A DNA stretch of 34,780 bases from Bacillota bacterium (GTDB taxonomy: Bacteria > Bacillota > Clostridia > Christensenellales > Borkfalkiaceae), in the NCBI GenBank assembly GCA_003343805.1, contig QAKM01000045.1:1-34780 (forward strand), given 5' to 3'. Positions 16,093 to 22,551 of this stretch are shown in pieces (position 1 is the first letter of the stretch; every line of letters starts with the position of its first letter). The notes under the pieces are model-generated. The model was given only the letters and a program-made list of their open reading frames with translations, ran no database searches and was not told the origin of the DNA. The position numbers and the translations under genes were made by a program.

Positions 16093-16461
16093 TCATTTTG
16101 CCGCGCACGCCGCGCAGACGCCCGAAACTTCCAGCTCGCACTCCTCCCAGGAAAAGCCCTCGGGAAGGGAGCGGGGCGCGGGGATGCCCTCGATATCCCA
16201 CACCCGCCCGCAGATGCGGCAGCGCGCATGGGCATGGGGAGAGGTGTTGAAGTCGTAGTGCGCTTCGTCGCCCAGAAGGCGCAGACGACGGATCCTGCCG
16301 CTCTCGGTAAAGCCCGAAAGGACGCGAAAGACCGTCCCGCGGCTGACCGCAGGCTCCTTCCCCTGCAAATACGCATACACCTCCGTTGCCGAAGGGTGAT
16401 TGAGCGCGCAGAGTGCCTCGTAAACGGCCTGTTTTTGTGCCGTGCGGCGCTGTGGCGTCAT
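16093..16461 (-). CDS. Fur family transcriptional regulator
   Basis: Fur-family proteins are metal-dependent repressors (Fur, Zur, PerR). The 122-residue product has the winged helix with SATEVYAYLQ and AVSRGTVFRVLSGFTESG (38-55), a His-rich segment SPHAHARC (74-81), and two CxxC pairs (81-84 and 116-119) for the structural zinc. The pattern leans towards PerR, whose family senses peroxide, but the metal and signal cannot be fixed from sequence. The ATG at 16461 has GGGAGGAG just upstream. It follows the RuvX-DUF1292 gene by 47 nt, an order common in Clostridia. Confidence 0.93.
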   Translation of the reverse strand: MTPQRRTAQKQAVYEALCALNHPSATEVYAYLQGKEPAVSRGTVFRVLSGFTESGRIRRLRLLGDEAHYDFNTSPHAHARCRICGRVWDIEGIPAPRSLPEGFSWEECELEVSGVCAACAAK

Positions 16462-16508
16462 CCTCTCCTCCCTGCCGTGCGCCCCCGCAGCGTGCGGGAG
16501 CCGCCCGT

Positions 16509-16853
16509 TCAGTTCTCTTCGTCGGGTTCGAGCAGCGCCGCTTCGTCGGCGTCCTCGAAATCTTCGTACTGGTTGCAGAACTCGGCAAACACCTCGTCGA
16601 GCAGCGCATCGTCGTCGATGGTCTCGAGACGTTCGTCGTCCTCGTCGCCTACCAGGCGGAACACGGCGACTTCCTCGCCCTCGTCCTCGTCCGCTTCCTC
16701 CACATTGAGGATGGGCGTGAAGAAGCAGTACCACTCGCCCTTGTATTCGATGGTGCCGACGTGCTCGTAACGGAGCGTGTTGCCGTCCTCGTCAATGAGT
16801 TCGACGATGTTCTCGTCGTTCTCGTAATCGTTGCGCTCTTCCTTCAGACTCAT
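16509..16853 (-). CDS. DUF1292 domain protein, possible internal start within the ruvX fusion
   Basis: Starting at ATG 16853 behind GGAG (16863-16866), the same frame gives a 114-residue acidic protein beginning MSLKEERNDYEND, with ELIDEDGNTLRYEHVGTIEYKGEWYCFF typical of DUF1292 and a tail rich in Asp and Glu. Function of the family is unknown. Whether the cell makes the fusion, this short form, or both is not visible; the SD is well placed, which suggests that the short form is made. Confidence 0.7.
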   Translation of the reverse strand: MSLKEERNDYENDENIVELIDEDGNTLRYEHVGTIEYKGEWYCFFTPILNVEEADEDEGEEVAVFRLVGDEDDERLETIDDDALLDEVFAEFCNQYEDFEDADEAALLEPDEEN

Positions 16854-17291
16854 CGTTTTGTTCTCCTTTTTGCTCTTTGCAAGATACCCTTCGAGGATGT
16901 ACGCCGCGGCAAGGGAATCGATGTGCTTGGATCCCTTGTCCTTCCTGGAACTGATGCCCGAAAAGACGAGATCGCGGCGCGCCTCGCGCGTCGTATAGCG
17001 CTCGTCCTCTTCATAGACGGGAATGGAGAGCACGTCGCGGAGGGCGGCGATGAAGCGCGCCGTCTTGCGCGTCTGGATGCTCTCGGTGCCGTCGGCGTTG
17101 AGGGGCAGTCCGCAGACGACTGCCCCGGCGTTCTCGCGCTCGGCGAGCTCCTTCATGGCGGCGACGTCGCGCATCAAGTCCCCCGTGCGGAAGTAGGTAT
17201 CCCCCGGCACGGCGTACTCGCCGAACGGGTCGCTGTAGGCGACGCCGATGCGCTTATCTCCGATATCCAATGCGACGATCCTCTGGGTCAT
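16509..17291 (-). CDS. ruvX: RuvX (YqgF) fused in frame to a DUF1292 protein
   Basis: Residues 1 to about 146 are the YqgF/RuvX RNase H-like fold, a putative Holliday junction resolvase also linked to 16S rRNA 5' maturation: IVALDIGDKRIGVAYSDP (4-21), VVCGLPLNADG, YEEDERYTTREA and the terminal KHIDSLAAAYILEGYL. Residues 147-260 are an acidic DUF1292 (YrzB-like) protein. In Bacillus these are adjacent separate genes; here no stop codon lies between them. The DUF1292 part begins with its own ATG (16853) behind AAGGAG, so it can probably also be made alone. The ATG at 17291 lies 6 nt from a -10 box, predicting a leaderless mRNA. A sequencing or assembly error could mimic the fusion. Confidence 0.88.
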   Translation of the reverse strand: MTQRIVALDIGDKRIGVAYSDPFGEYAVPGDTYFRTGDLMRDVAAMKELAERENAGAVVCGLPLNADGTESIQTRKTARFIAALRDVLSIPVYEEDERYTTREARRDLVFSGISSRKDKGSKHIDSLAAAYILEGYLAKSKKENKTMSLKEERNDYENDENIVELIDEDGNTLRYEHVGTIEYKGEWYCFFTPILNVEEADEDEGEEVAVFRLVGDEDDERLETIDDDALLDEVFAEFCNQYEDFEDADEAALLEPDEEN

Positions 17292-17297
17292 GCCTTG

Positions 17298-17326
17298 ATT
17301 GTAACACATTTCCCGCGCAAAGGCAA
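17298..17326 (-). promoter_or_regulatory. Promoter of ruvX-DUF1292-fur, predicted leaderless start
   Basis: TTGCCT (17321-17326) and TACAAT (17298-17303), 17 bp apart on the minus strand. Only 6 nt (CAAGGC) separate the -10 from the ATG of ruvX. Confidence 0.75.
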
Positions 17327-17390
17327 GTCTTTTTGGAAGAATGAGGGCGCCCCGCCTTGCATTGCCCCGCCCGTCCGGCGCCGGCACGCA

Positions 17391-17420
17391 AAAGGAGCGG
17401 GGCCGACTGCCCCGCTCCTC
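17391..17420 (-). terminator. Terminator after the small membrane protein gene
   Basis: A 9-bp stem GGAGCGGGG/CCCCGCTCC (17394-17402 with 17410-17418), followed on the minus strand by TTTTGCG. It begins only about 7 nt after the stop codon. Confidence 0.75.
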
Positions 17421-17424
17421 CCTT

Positions 17425-17613
17425 TCAATCGCGCTCTCGTTTGCGATCCGATCTCTCCATCGCATCGAGGCGCGCATCGACGGCCTCGTTGACCTTGTCG
17501 ATGAACTCTTCCTGGCTGCGCTTGACGAGCGAACGCATCTTGCAGCTGTTTGCAACGGCAAGCGCGCCGCCGAGCGCCCCCAGCGCCAGACCGAGACAGA
17601 ACATCTTTTCCAT
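17425..17613 (-). CDS. Small membrane-anchored protein of unknown function
   Basis: The 62-residue product has one hydrophobic N-terminal segment (MFCLGLALGALGGALAVANS, 4-23) with glycines spaced as in tight membrane helices, then a charged amphipathic tail likely to form a short coiled coil in the cytoplasm. The shape resembles YtxH-like small envelope proteins, but I do not recognise the family. The ATG at 17613 has AAGGAG 5 nt upstream. It lies 58 nt after the Myb-like gene on the same strand, so the two probably share a transcript. Confidence 0.75.
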   Translation of the reverse strand: MEKMFCLGLALGALGGALAVANSCKMRSLVKRSQEEFIDKVNEAVDARLDAMERSDRKRERD

Positions 17614-17671
17614 CCTTTCTCCTTTGCAGAGCCTTGCTCCGCCTCTGTTAGCTTGTGAAAGGACGCGCTCC

Positions 17672-18244
17672 TTATTCGCCGCGCTCCCTGCGCAATTTTT
17701 CCAATTCGGCGCGCAGGGCCTCATTCTCGCGGCGGAGCCCTTCGGCGATGCGGGAATAGAGGGCGTCGATCTCCCGCTCCAGACGGCGCTGCAGAAATTC
17801 GCTGCCCAGGGGCATCCCCGCCTCGCGCGCGGCCTTTTCCAGCCGCTCGGGCTGCTTTTTGAGGAGATTCCGGTACTTGTTCTGCATCCGGAGCATCTTC
17901 TTTTCGTCGCCCTCGGCGGCGTTCATGATGGCGCGGCGCACGGAATACCCCTTGGCTCGTTCCCGGAAGATGCGGCGAAGCATCTCGTCCGTCTCCTCCT
18001 CGGTGAAGGGCTTCACGACGCCCGCGCTGAGGCCCTTGCCCTCGAGCATCCGCTTCACGCGCGCGTCGTCCTGCTTTTTGAGGAGCGCATAGTAATAATT
18101 GCGCACGCTGCCCTTGGCGCGGCTGTGCGCCTTTCCGTACGTCTCGAAGAGATAGGAGAGCGTCTTGCCCGCATTCCTGCCCGAACAGATGTACTCGATG
18201 AGCCCCGTCGCTTCCTCTTCCGTATAACCGTTGATCTTGTTCAT
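17672..18244 (-). CDS. Tandem Myb/SANT-like domain protein with C-terminal coiled coil
   Basis: The 190-residue product holds two similar helical units: residues 5-57 (NGYTEEEATGLIEYICSG...NYYYALLKKQ) and 78-131 (KPFTEEETDEMLRRIFRERA...NKYRNLLKKQ). Each begins with an aromatic-T-E-E-E turn and ends in an aromatic-rich helix, as in Myb/SANT-like DNA-binding units such as those of the Bacillus RsfA family. From about 150 to the end is a charged heptad-like coiled coil, likely for dimerisation. A DNA-binding regulator is the best guess; targets are unknown. The ATG at 18244 has CGGAGG upstream. No clear promoter was found. Confidence 0.75.
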   Translation of the reverse strand: MNKINGYTEEEATGLIEYICSGRNAGKTLSYLFETYGKAHSRAKGSVRNYYYALLKKQDDARVKRMLEGKGLSAGVVKPFTEEETDEMLRRIFRERAKGYSVRRAIMNAAEGDEKKMLRMQNKYRNLLKKQPERLEKAAREAGMPLGSEFLQRRLEREIDALYSRIAEGLRRENEALRAELEKLRRERGE

Positions 18245-18325
18245 GGTCTGCCTCCGTGCGGGCACCCGCCCGCTTTCCCCTCTGTTCTTGACATAATTTT
18301 GTGCGTTTATACATCTAATAACGGT

Positions 18326-19207
18326 ATGCAGGTGTTTTTTTTGGCAGAGCGGCCGTGCATCCTCACGCTGGGCGGGGCAACACTCGGCGTTGTGGACACG
18401 TTCGAGCGCTCCGTCGAGCTCGATCCCGCCGACCGCACGCTCTGCACGCTCTCCCCGCTCGGGGAATATCTCCCCTTCAGCTTTTGCATCGACGAGGACT
18501 TTCTCCTCGCCCCGCCGCCCGGCATCACCCTCTATCACCTCAACGGAAAACGCAGCGCCGCCCTGTTTGCAGGCGGCTTCGCACGCACCGATCAGAGCCT
18601 CAAAGTGCTCCGCCAGGAGCGGCTCGGCGGCGCACGGCTCACCCTGCTCCGGCAGGGGAAGCTGCTGCTCGACCTCGAGACAGAGGAGGGCTTCCGCCTC
18701 ATCGAGCTGCCCGATGCACTGGAGGAGAGCACCTTTCTCATTCAGGACAGCGGCTTCCTGCTGCGCGCGCCGAACGCCTTTGCGCTCCTAACGCGGCAGG
18801 GGGAGATCGTGGTACAGGCGGAGGGGCGCATCGTGGAGACGGGGGATATCCTGCGCGCCGAGGTCCCCTTTCACGACAGCCGCGGCCACACCGCCCTGTG
18901 CGAATGGAAGAACGGCGAGCTCGTCTCCTGCACGCTCCGCACGGCGCGCGATCCCGTGCCCGCCACCTTTGCCCTCGCCTTCTTCGAGAGCGTGCTCCTG
19001 GGGCTGGACGCTTCCCCCTTCCTCTCCCCCGGGCTGGAGACGGACGCCCTCCGCGAATACCTCGGCGACTTCCGCTCCGTCGTGCTGACGGAGGAGGAAA
19101 GCCGCGTGGGGCTCGTCTATCCCCGCCGCGAACGCGTGTTCGACGTGCGCTATTTTTCCGTCGAGACGGACGGCGGGCGCGTGTGCAACATCATCCCCGC
19201 AGGATAG
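18326..19207 (+). CDS. Hypothetical protein, unknown family
   Basis: I do not recognise this 293-residue protein. It is rich in short beta-like segments (CILTLGGATLGVVDTF, RLTLLRQGKLLLDL, FLLRAPNAFALLT), has no signal peptide or membrane helix, and is probably cytoplasmic. Codon use matches the neighbours and a long antisense-free frame supports it as a real gene. The ATG at 18326 lacks an SD. TTGACA lies at 18288-18293, but no -10 is found at proper spacing. A run of eight Ts (18335-18342) sits at codons 4-6, where slippage would shift the frame. It lies between the divergent Myb-like gene and the convergent cyclophilin-like gene. Confidence 0.72.
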   Translation: MQVFFLAERPCILTLGGATLGVVDTFERSVELDPADRTLCTLSPLGEYLPFSFCIDEDFLLAPPPGITLYHLNGKRSAALFAGGFARTDQSLKVLRQERLGGARLTLLRQGKLLLDLETEEGFRLIELPDALEESTFLIQDSGFLLRAPNAFALLTRQGEIVVQAEGRIVETGDILRAEVPFHDSRGHTALCEWKNGELVSCTLRTARDPVPATFALAFFESVLLGLDASPFLSPGLETDALREYLGDFRSVVLTEEESRVGLVYPRRERVFDVRYFSVETDGGRVCNIIPAG

Positions 19208-19225
19208 ATCCCCCCGGATACAAAA

Positions 19226-19268
19226 ACAGCCCCGCTGCTAAGCAGCGGGGCGCGTTCGTTTGCGAACG
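19226..19268. terminator. Terminators between convergent genes
   Basis: A 10-bp stem CCCCGCTGCT/AGCAGCGGGG (19230-19239 with 19241-19250) is followed on the minus strand by GCTGTTTTTG, ending the cyclophilin-like gene. A second hairpin, CGTTCG-TTTG-CGAACG, lies at 19253-19268. Confidence 0.78.
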
Positions 19269-19269
19269 A

Positions 19270-20169
19270 TCAATACTTATTGACTTCGACCGACTTGACG
19301 ATGATGGGCTCGGTGGGGACATCGTACGTTGCCTTGATGTTCTCGCCCGAGAAGGTCGTCGTCCCAGTCACGGCGTCATAGGGGTCGTACTCGTTGACGA
19401 AGCAGACGGTGGATTCCGTGAAGTCATCGGGGCTGTCGAGCGTATCGATGTACTCCTGGATGGCGTCGAGCAGTTCCTCCATCTGCGTGTAGTCGCTCAC
19501 CTTGCCGAACACGGTGTACTTGGCATCGAGGTCGGTACGGGTGCCGGAACCCGTGAAGGTGTAGAACATGGACGTCGCGCAGTTGTACTTGTAGTAGTCG
19601 CCTTCCTGATACTCGTCGCCCTCGTTCTCGCTGCCGCCGTCGGCGCGGATGGTGCCCACGCGCACGGAGCTGTTGCCCTTTTCGGTATAGAACATGGCAA
19701 GTGCGCCCTGCTGATGGGTGAGCGTCTTGGTGTTACCCTCGACGCCGTTGTTCTCGAACTCGCCGCGCACCGTATAGAGGGGCTGGCCGCGCTGGCCGTT
19801 CTCGCCAAGCGTATAGACGGTCTGCGTGAGGTTGAGGCCCTTGACTTCCTCGTAGTAGTTCTTTTCGGTGATGGTGCCGGTCGCCTCGTTGTAGACATAG
19901 CCGCCGCCATAGAGGAAGGCGGAATCGACATAGTGATGGATGCAGGTGCCGTCGTAATAGCCGGCGTCTGCGAGCTCGATGAAGTGCTGCACCGTCTGAG
20001 GCGCGCCCTTGCGGGAGAGCTTGTACTCGACTTCGTAGTCCTCGCCGAGGAAGGTATAGGTGATCGTGACCTGGGGCTCGGCCGAGTCGCAGGCGGTAAA
20101 CATCGCGAACGCCGCCACAGAGAGCGCCGCCGCAGAAGCGATCGAAAGAATGCGGTGAAGTTTTTTCAC
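19270..20169 (-). CDS. Cyclophilin-like lipoprotein (putative peptidyl-prolyl isomerase)
   Basis: The 299-residue product has a lipoprotein signal: KK near the N-terminus, a hydrophobic stretch and lipobox FTAC with Cys27. The mature part matches cyclophilin-type isomerases in GAPQTVQHFIELADAGYYDG (55-74) and the following IHHYVDSAFLYGGG, and later GALAMFYTEKGNSSVRVG in place of the usual GxLSMAN segment. The catalytic FHR motif reads IHH here, so the active-site Arg is missing. There are inserts between strands. It may be an inactive or divergent extracellular folding factor. The start is GTG at 20169 with GGAGG 8 nt upstream. Confidence 0.82.
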   Translation of the reverse strand: MKKLHRILSIASAAALSVAAFAMFTACDSAEPQVTITYTFLGEDYEVEYKLSRKGAPQTVQHFIELADAGYYDGTCIHHYVDSAFLYGGGYVYNEATGTITEKNYYEEVKGLNLTQTVYTLGENGQRGQPLYTVRGEFENNGVEGNTKTLTHQQGALAMFYTEKGNSSVRVGTIRADGGSENEGDEYQEGDYYKYNCATSMFYTFTGSGTRTDLDAKYTVFGKVSDYTQMEELLDAIQEYIDTLDSPDDFTESTVCFVNEYDPYDAVTGTTTFSGENIKATYDVPTEPIIVKSVEVNKY

Positions 20170-20225
20170 GGTTAAGACCTCCGGAACACGGCGCAGGGAA
20201 CCCCGCTCCGTGCGGTATTATCCAT

Positions 20226-20254
20226 ATTTTACCCGTATTTGGTGCGTTCGTCAA
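20226..20254 (-). promoter_or_regulatory. Promoter of cyclophilin-like lipoprotein gene
   Basis: TTGACG (20249-20254) and TAAAAT (20226-20231), 17 bp apart on the minus strand. Leader about 50 nt. Confidence 0.78.
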
Positions 20255-20335
20255 GTGCTTTTGGGCGGGAAAGCATGAAAATTGCGTGTAGAGCGCCTTT
20301 TGCGGAAGAGCGCCCGCAGCGGGCCGACAAATACT

Positions 20336-20381
20336 CCCGCCCCGCAGTCAAAATTGCCCCCGCCCCGCAGTCAAAATTGCC
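20336..20381. repeat. Two perfect tandem 23-bp repeats
   Basis: The unit CCCGCCCCGCAGTCAAAATT plus GCC occurs at 20336-20358 and again directly at 20359-20381 without a mismatch, 23 bp upstream of the LRR gene's -35 box. Confidence 0.85.
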
Positions 20382-20404
20382 ACTAAAAATTTTTCATAAA
20401 GGGG

Positions 20405-20435
20405 TTGACACCCCCCCCCCGAAAAGTGGTATAAT
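20405..20435 (+). promoter_or_regulatory. Promoter of LRR lipoprotein gene with a poly-C spacer
   Basis: Perfect TTGACA (20405-20410) and perfect TATAAT (20430-20435) are separated by 19 bp, the first ten of which are all C (20411-20420). Loss of one or two Cs would bring the spacer to the optimal 18 or 17 bp. Confidence 0.85.
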
Positions 20436-20466
20436 ATAGACAGACAAATCGAACAGGGGGTATCGT

Positions 20467-21303
20467 ATGAAGAAAAAGATATGTTGTTTGTTGCTCGGAG
20501 GGCTTGTGCTCTCCTCCTGCGGGCTGATGGCGGCCTGCGAAAAGTCAGACCACGTCATCGACGGGATCGAGTACACCCGGATCCCGGAGGGGATCATGGC
20601 GATGATCGACGATCCCGCCATCACGCAGGCCTCTCCGCTGGCGGAATTTGACGGCGAACCCGTCGTCAAGGTCGATTTTTGGGACGGCACCGACCTGGAA
20701 GAACTGCATCTCCCCTCCTCGGTCAGAGAGCTTTCGATCAAAAACTGCCCCTCTCTCCGTCTTCTCGAGCTCAACGACGGTCTTTTGAAGCTCTCCTCCC
20801 TGAGCGGCCTTCCCGCACTCACCGAGCTCACCATCCCGGCAAGCGTCCGCAAGGTCGGCACGTTCTATAACAACGAAAACGGCACCGGCGGCCTCACCGT
20901 GTATTACGAGGGCTCGGTGGAGCAGATGATGAACATGGAATTTTCCGTGGTGGGAGGCTTTGGCTCCTGCAAGGCGCTGTATGTGGACGGCGAGCTGTTT
21001 ACCGATCCCGTCGTGCCGGACGGAGTCAGCGCCATCCCCGCCTTTATCTTCACCAACATGATGCAGCTCAAGTCGATCACCCTACCCTCCTCGGTAACGA
21101 ACATCGGCGAAGAGGCCTTCTCGGGCTGCCGCGCCCTCAGCGATATCTACTATCAGAGCACGACGTTGAATTGGGATATGATCGGCAAGGGCCATGCGTG
21201 GAATTCCAACAACCTTCCGGGCGAGGAACGCGGCCTGCTCTCCTTCACCGTGCACTGCACCGACGGAGACATCGAGTACGGCCCCGTCCTTCCGCAGGAA
21301 TGA
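20467..21303 (+). CDS. Surface lipoprotein with BspA-type leucine-rich repeats
   Basis: The 278-residue product begins with a lipoprotein signal (MKKKICCLLLGGLVLSSC, likely lipid-modified Cys18; Cys24 is an alternative). The body has BspA/LRR_5-like units: DLEELHLPSSVRELSIKNC, LRLLELNDG, ALTELTIPASVRKVGTF and LKSITLPSSVTNIGEEAF. Such proteins are usually exposed on the cell surface and bind host or neighbouring-cell molecules; the ligand here is unknown. The ATG at 20467 has AGGGGG 6 nt upstream. Its promoter has a 10-C tract in the spacer, so expression may be phase variable. It is convergent to rplL. Confidence 0.88.
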   Translation: MKKKICCLLLGGLVLSSCGLMAACEKSDHVIDGIEYTRIPEGIMAMIDDPAITQASPLAEFDGEPVVKVDFWDGTDLEELHLPSSVRELSIKNCPSLRLLELNDGLLKLSSLSGLPALTELTIPASVRKVGTFYNNENGTGGLTVYYEGSVEQMMNMEFSVVGGFGSCKALYVDGELFTDPVVPDGVSAIPAFIFTNMMQLKSITLPSSVTNIGEEAFSGCRALSDIYYQSTTLNWDMIGKGHAWNSNNLPGEERGLLSFTVHCTDGDIEYGPVLPQE

Positions 21304-21315
21304 CCGCATCAAACC

Positions 21316-21342
21316 GCGGCGCCGCCCGACGGGCGGCGCCGC
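21316..21342 (+). terminator. Hairpin after LRR lipoprotein gene
   Basis: Strong stem GGCGCCGCCC/GGGCGGCGCC (21318-21327 with 21331-21340) soon after the stop codon; its T-tract is weak, so the next hairpin may finish termination. Confidence 0.65.
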
Positions 21343-21360
21343 CTGCATCCTTTCAGGCAG

Positions 21361-21397
21361 CAAAAAACCGCCTCCCGACGGGGAGACGGCTTTTCTT
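21361..21397. terminator. Terminator of rplJ-rplL, probably bidirectional
   Basis: A stem CCGCCTCCC/GGGAGACGG (21368-21376 with 21381-21389, one G-U pair on the minus strand) is followed on the minus strand by GGTTTTTTGC and on the plus strand by CTTTTCTTTTG. Confidence 0.85.
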
Positions 21398-21406
21398 TTG
21401 ACTTGG

Positions 21407-21775
21407 TTACTGAAGCTCTGCGGTAGCGCCTGCTTCCTTGAGCTTTGCAACAGCGGCCTCGGCATCTGCCTTGGGAACTGCTTCCTTGAGCACGCCCATA
21501 GCCTCGACTGCCTTCTTTGCCTCTGCAAGGCCAAGACCCGTGAACTCGCGGACGACCTTGATGACGCCGATCTTGTTGGCGCCGATGTCCTTGAGGACGA
21601 TGTTGAACTCGGTCTTTTCCTCTTCAGCGGGAGCTGCCTCGGCAGCAACTGCGCCTGCAACCGCCACGGGAGCTGCAGCGCTCACGCCGAACTCCTCTTC
21701 GAGTGCCTTGACGAGGTCGTTGAGCTCGACCACGCTCATTGCTTTTACTTCTTCGATCAGCTTCTGAACATCCAT
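21407..21775 (-). CDS. rplL: 50S ribosomal protein L7/L12
   Basis: L7/L12 forms the flexible stalk of the large ribosomal subunit that recruits translation factors. The 122-residue product has the N-terminal dimerisation helix ([30 protein letters not shown]), an Ala-rich hinge (residues about 40-52) and the C-terminal domain with [25 protein letters not shown] and [20 protein letters not shown] precedes the ATG. It follows rplJ by 30 nt. In most Firmicutes rpoB comes next; here a terminator and a convergent lipoprotein gene follow instead. Confidence 0.98.
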   Translation of the reverse strand: MDVQKLIEEVKAMSVVELNDLVKALEEEFGVSAAAPVAVAGAVAAEAAPAEEEKTEFNIVLKDIGANKIGVIKVVREFTGLGLAEAKKAVEAMGVLKEAVPKADAEAAVAKLKEAGATAELQ

Positions 21776-21805
21776 TTTGAATACCCTCCGGTTTTTTTAA
21801 GAAAA

Positions 21806-22303
21806 TTATTCCTTGTTTTTCGCGATCGCGCCCAGCACATAGGCGAGATTTGCGATGGGAGCCTGCAGGCACCCGAGCATCTTGGCGATGAGCACCTCTC
21901 TCGAGGGGATGGAAGCCAGCTTCTTGATGCCCGCCACATCCACATAGGCGCCGTTGACATAGGCGCTCTTGGGAACGACTTTGCTTTCAAGAGCAGGCAC
22001 ATCCTTGACTGCCTTGGCAAGGACGGAGCAACCGCTCGTCTCGTCCGGGCAGAACACGAATGCCGTCGCGCCGTTGAGGTCGTTGTCGAAATCGTTCACG
22101 CCCAGCTCGTCGAACGCCTTTCTCACGAGGGTGTTCTTGTACACCTTATACTCGCTCGAAGCGTTGCGGAACCGGTTGCGAAGATCGGTGACTTCCGACA
22201 CGGTGAGCCTGTCGTACTGAACGAGGACGACGGACTTGCTCGCACGGATCTTTTCCTTGATCTCTTCGACGACCGCTTTTTTCGCTTCAAAATTTGCCGA
22301 CAT
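21806..22303 (-). CDS. rplJ: 50S ribosomal protein L10
   Basis: L10 anchors L7/L12 dimers to 23S rRNA at the base of the stalk and, with L12, represses its own mRNA by binding the leader. The 165-residue product starts SANFEAKKAVVEEIKEKI and contains YDRLTVSEVTDLRNRFR and YKVYKNTLVRKAF, typical of L10. The ATG at 22303 has AAGGAGG 6 nt upstream. It is the first gene of rplJ-rplL and lies behind an L10 leader and its own promoter. Confidence 0.97.
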   Translation of the reverse strand: MSANFEAKKAVVEEIKEKIRASKSVVLVQYDRLTVSEVTDLRNRFRNASSEYKVYKNTLVRKAFDELGVNDFDNDLNGATAFVFCPDETSGCSVLAKAVKDVPALESKVVPKSAYVNGAYVDVAGIKKLASIPSREVLIAKMLGCLQAPIANLAYVLGAIAKNKE

Positions 22304-22373
22304 GTTTACCTCCTTGGGACGCTTGCGCGCCCGTTCTCCGCTTCCCCCGCCCGTGCAAAAGCGGGAAAAGCCA

Positions 22374-22485
22374 CAAAAAAGCGCTCCGTACCGCAGGGGA
22401 CGAAGCGCATGGAAAGCCATTGCTCATTCGTTACCTCGACGGGATATTGAGCCAACCATGGGGCACCCGTTGTCTGCGGTATCGA
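22374..22485 (-). ncRNA. Ribosomal protein L10 leader with attenuator
   Basis: The minus-strand leader has the family core AGACAACGGGTGCCC...ATATCCCGTCGAGGTAACGA. Segment TACCGCAG (22474-22481) can pair with CTGCGGTA (22389-22396), closing the leader structure. The second segment also lies inside an alternative terminator hairpin (9-bp stem, 22381-22409) followed by TTTTTT (22375-22380). The two folds exclude each other, which suggests attenuation controlled by L10-L12 binding. Confidence 0.88.
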
Positions 22486-22497
22486 TCTTACTTTGCT

Positions 22498-22526
22498 ATG
22501 ATAGCACATCCGCGCGCCCTCGTCAA
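22498..22526 (-). promoter_or_regulatory. Promoter of rplJ-rplL
   Basis: TTGACG (22521-22526) and TATCAT (22498-22503), 17 bp apart on the minus strand, directly upstream of the L10 leader. No clear terminator separates it from rplA, so readthrough is also likely. Confidence 0.78.
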
Positions 22527-22551
22527 GCGATTTTGCGCGGTTTTGCCTCAT

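Noticed and set aside
18288..18321. Promoter for the unknown plus-strand gene using TTGACA at 18288
   Set aside because: Possible -10 boxes give spacers of 14, 20 or 22 bp, so a functional pair cannot be supported.
17357..18325. Long in-frame extension upstream of the unknown plus-strand gene
   Set aside because: It runs antisense to two minus-strand genes and has no domain; the ATG at 18326 fits the divergent arrangement.
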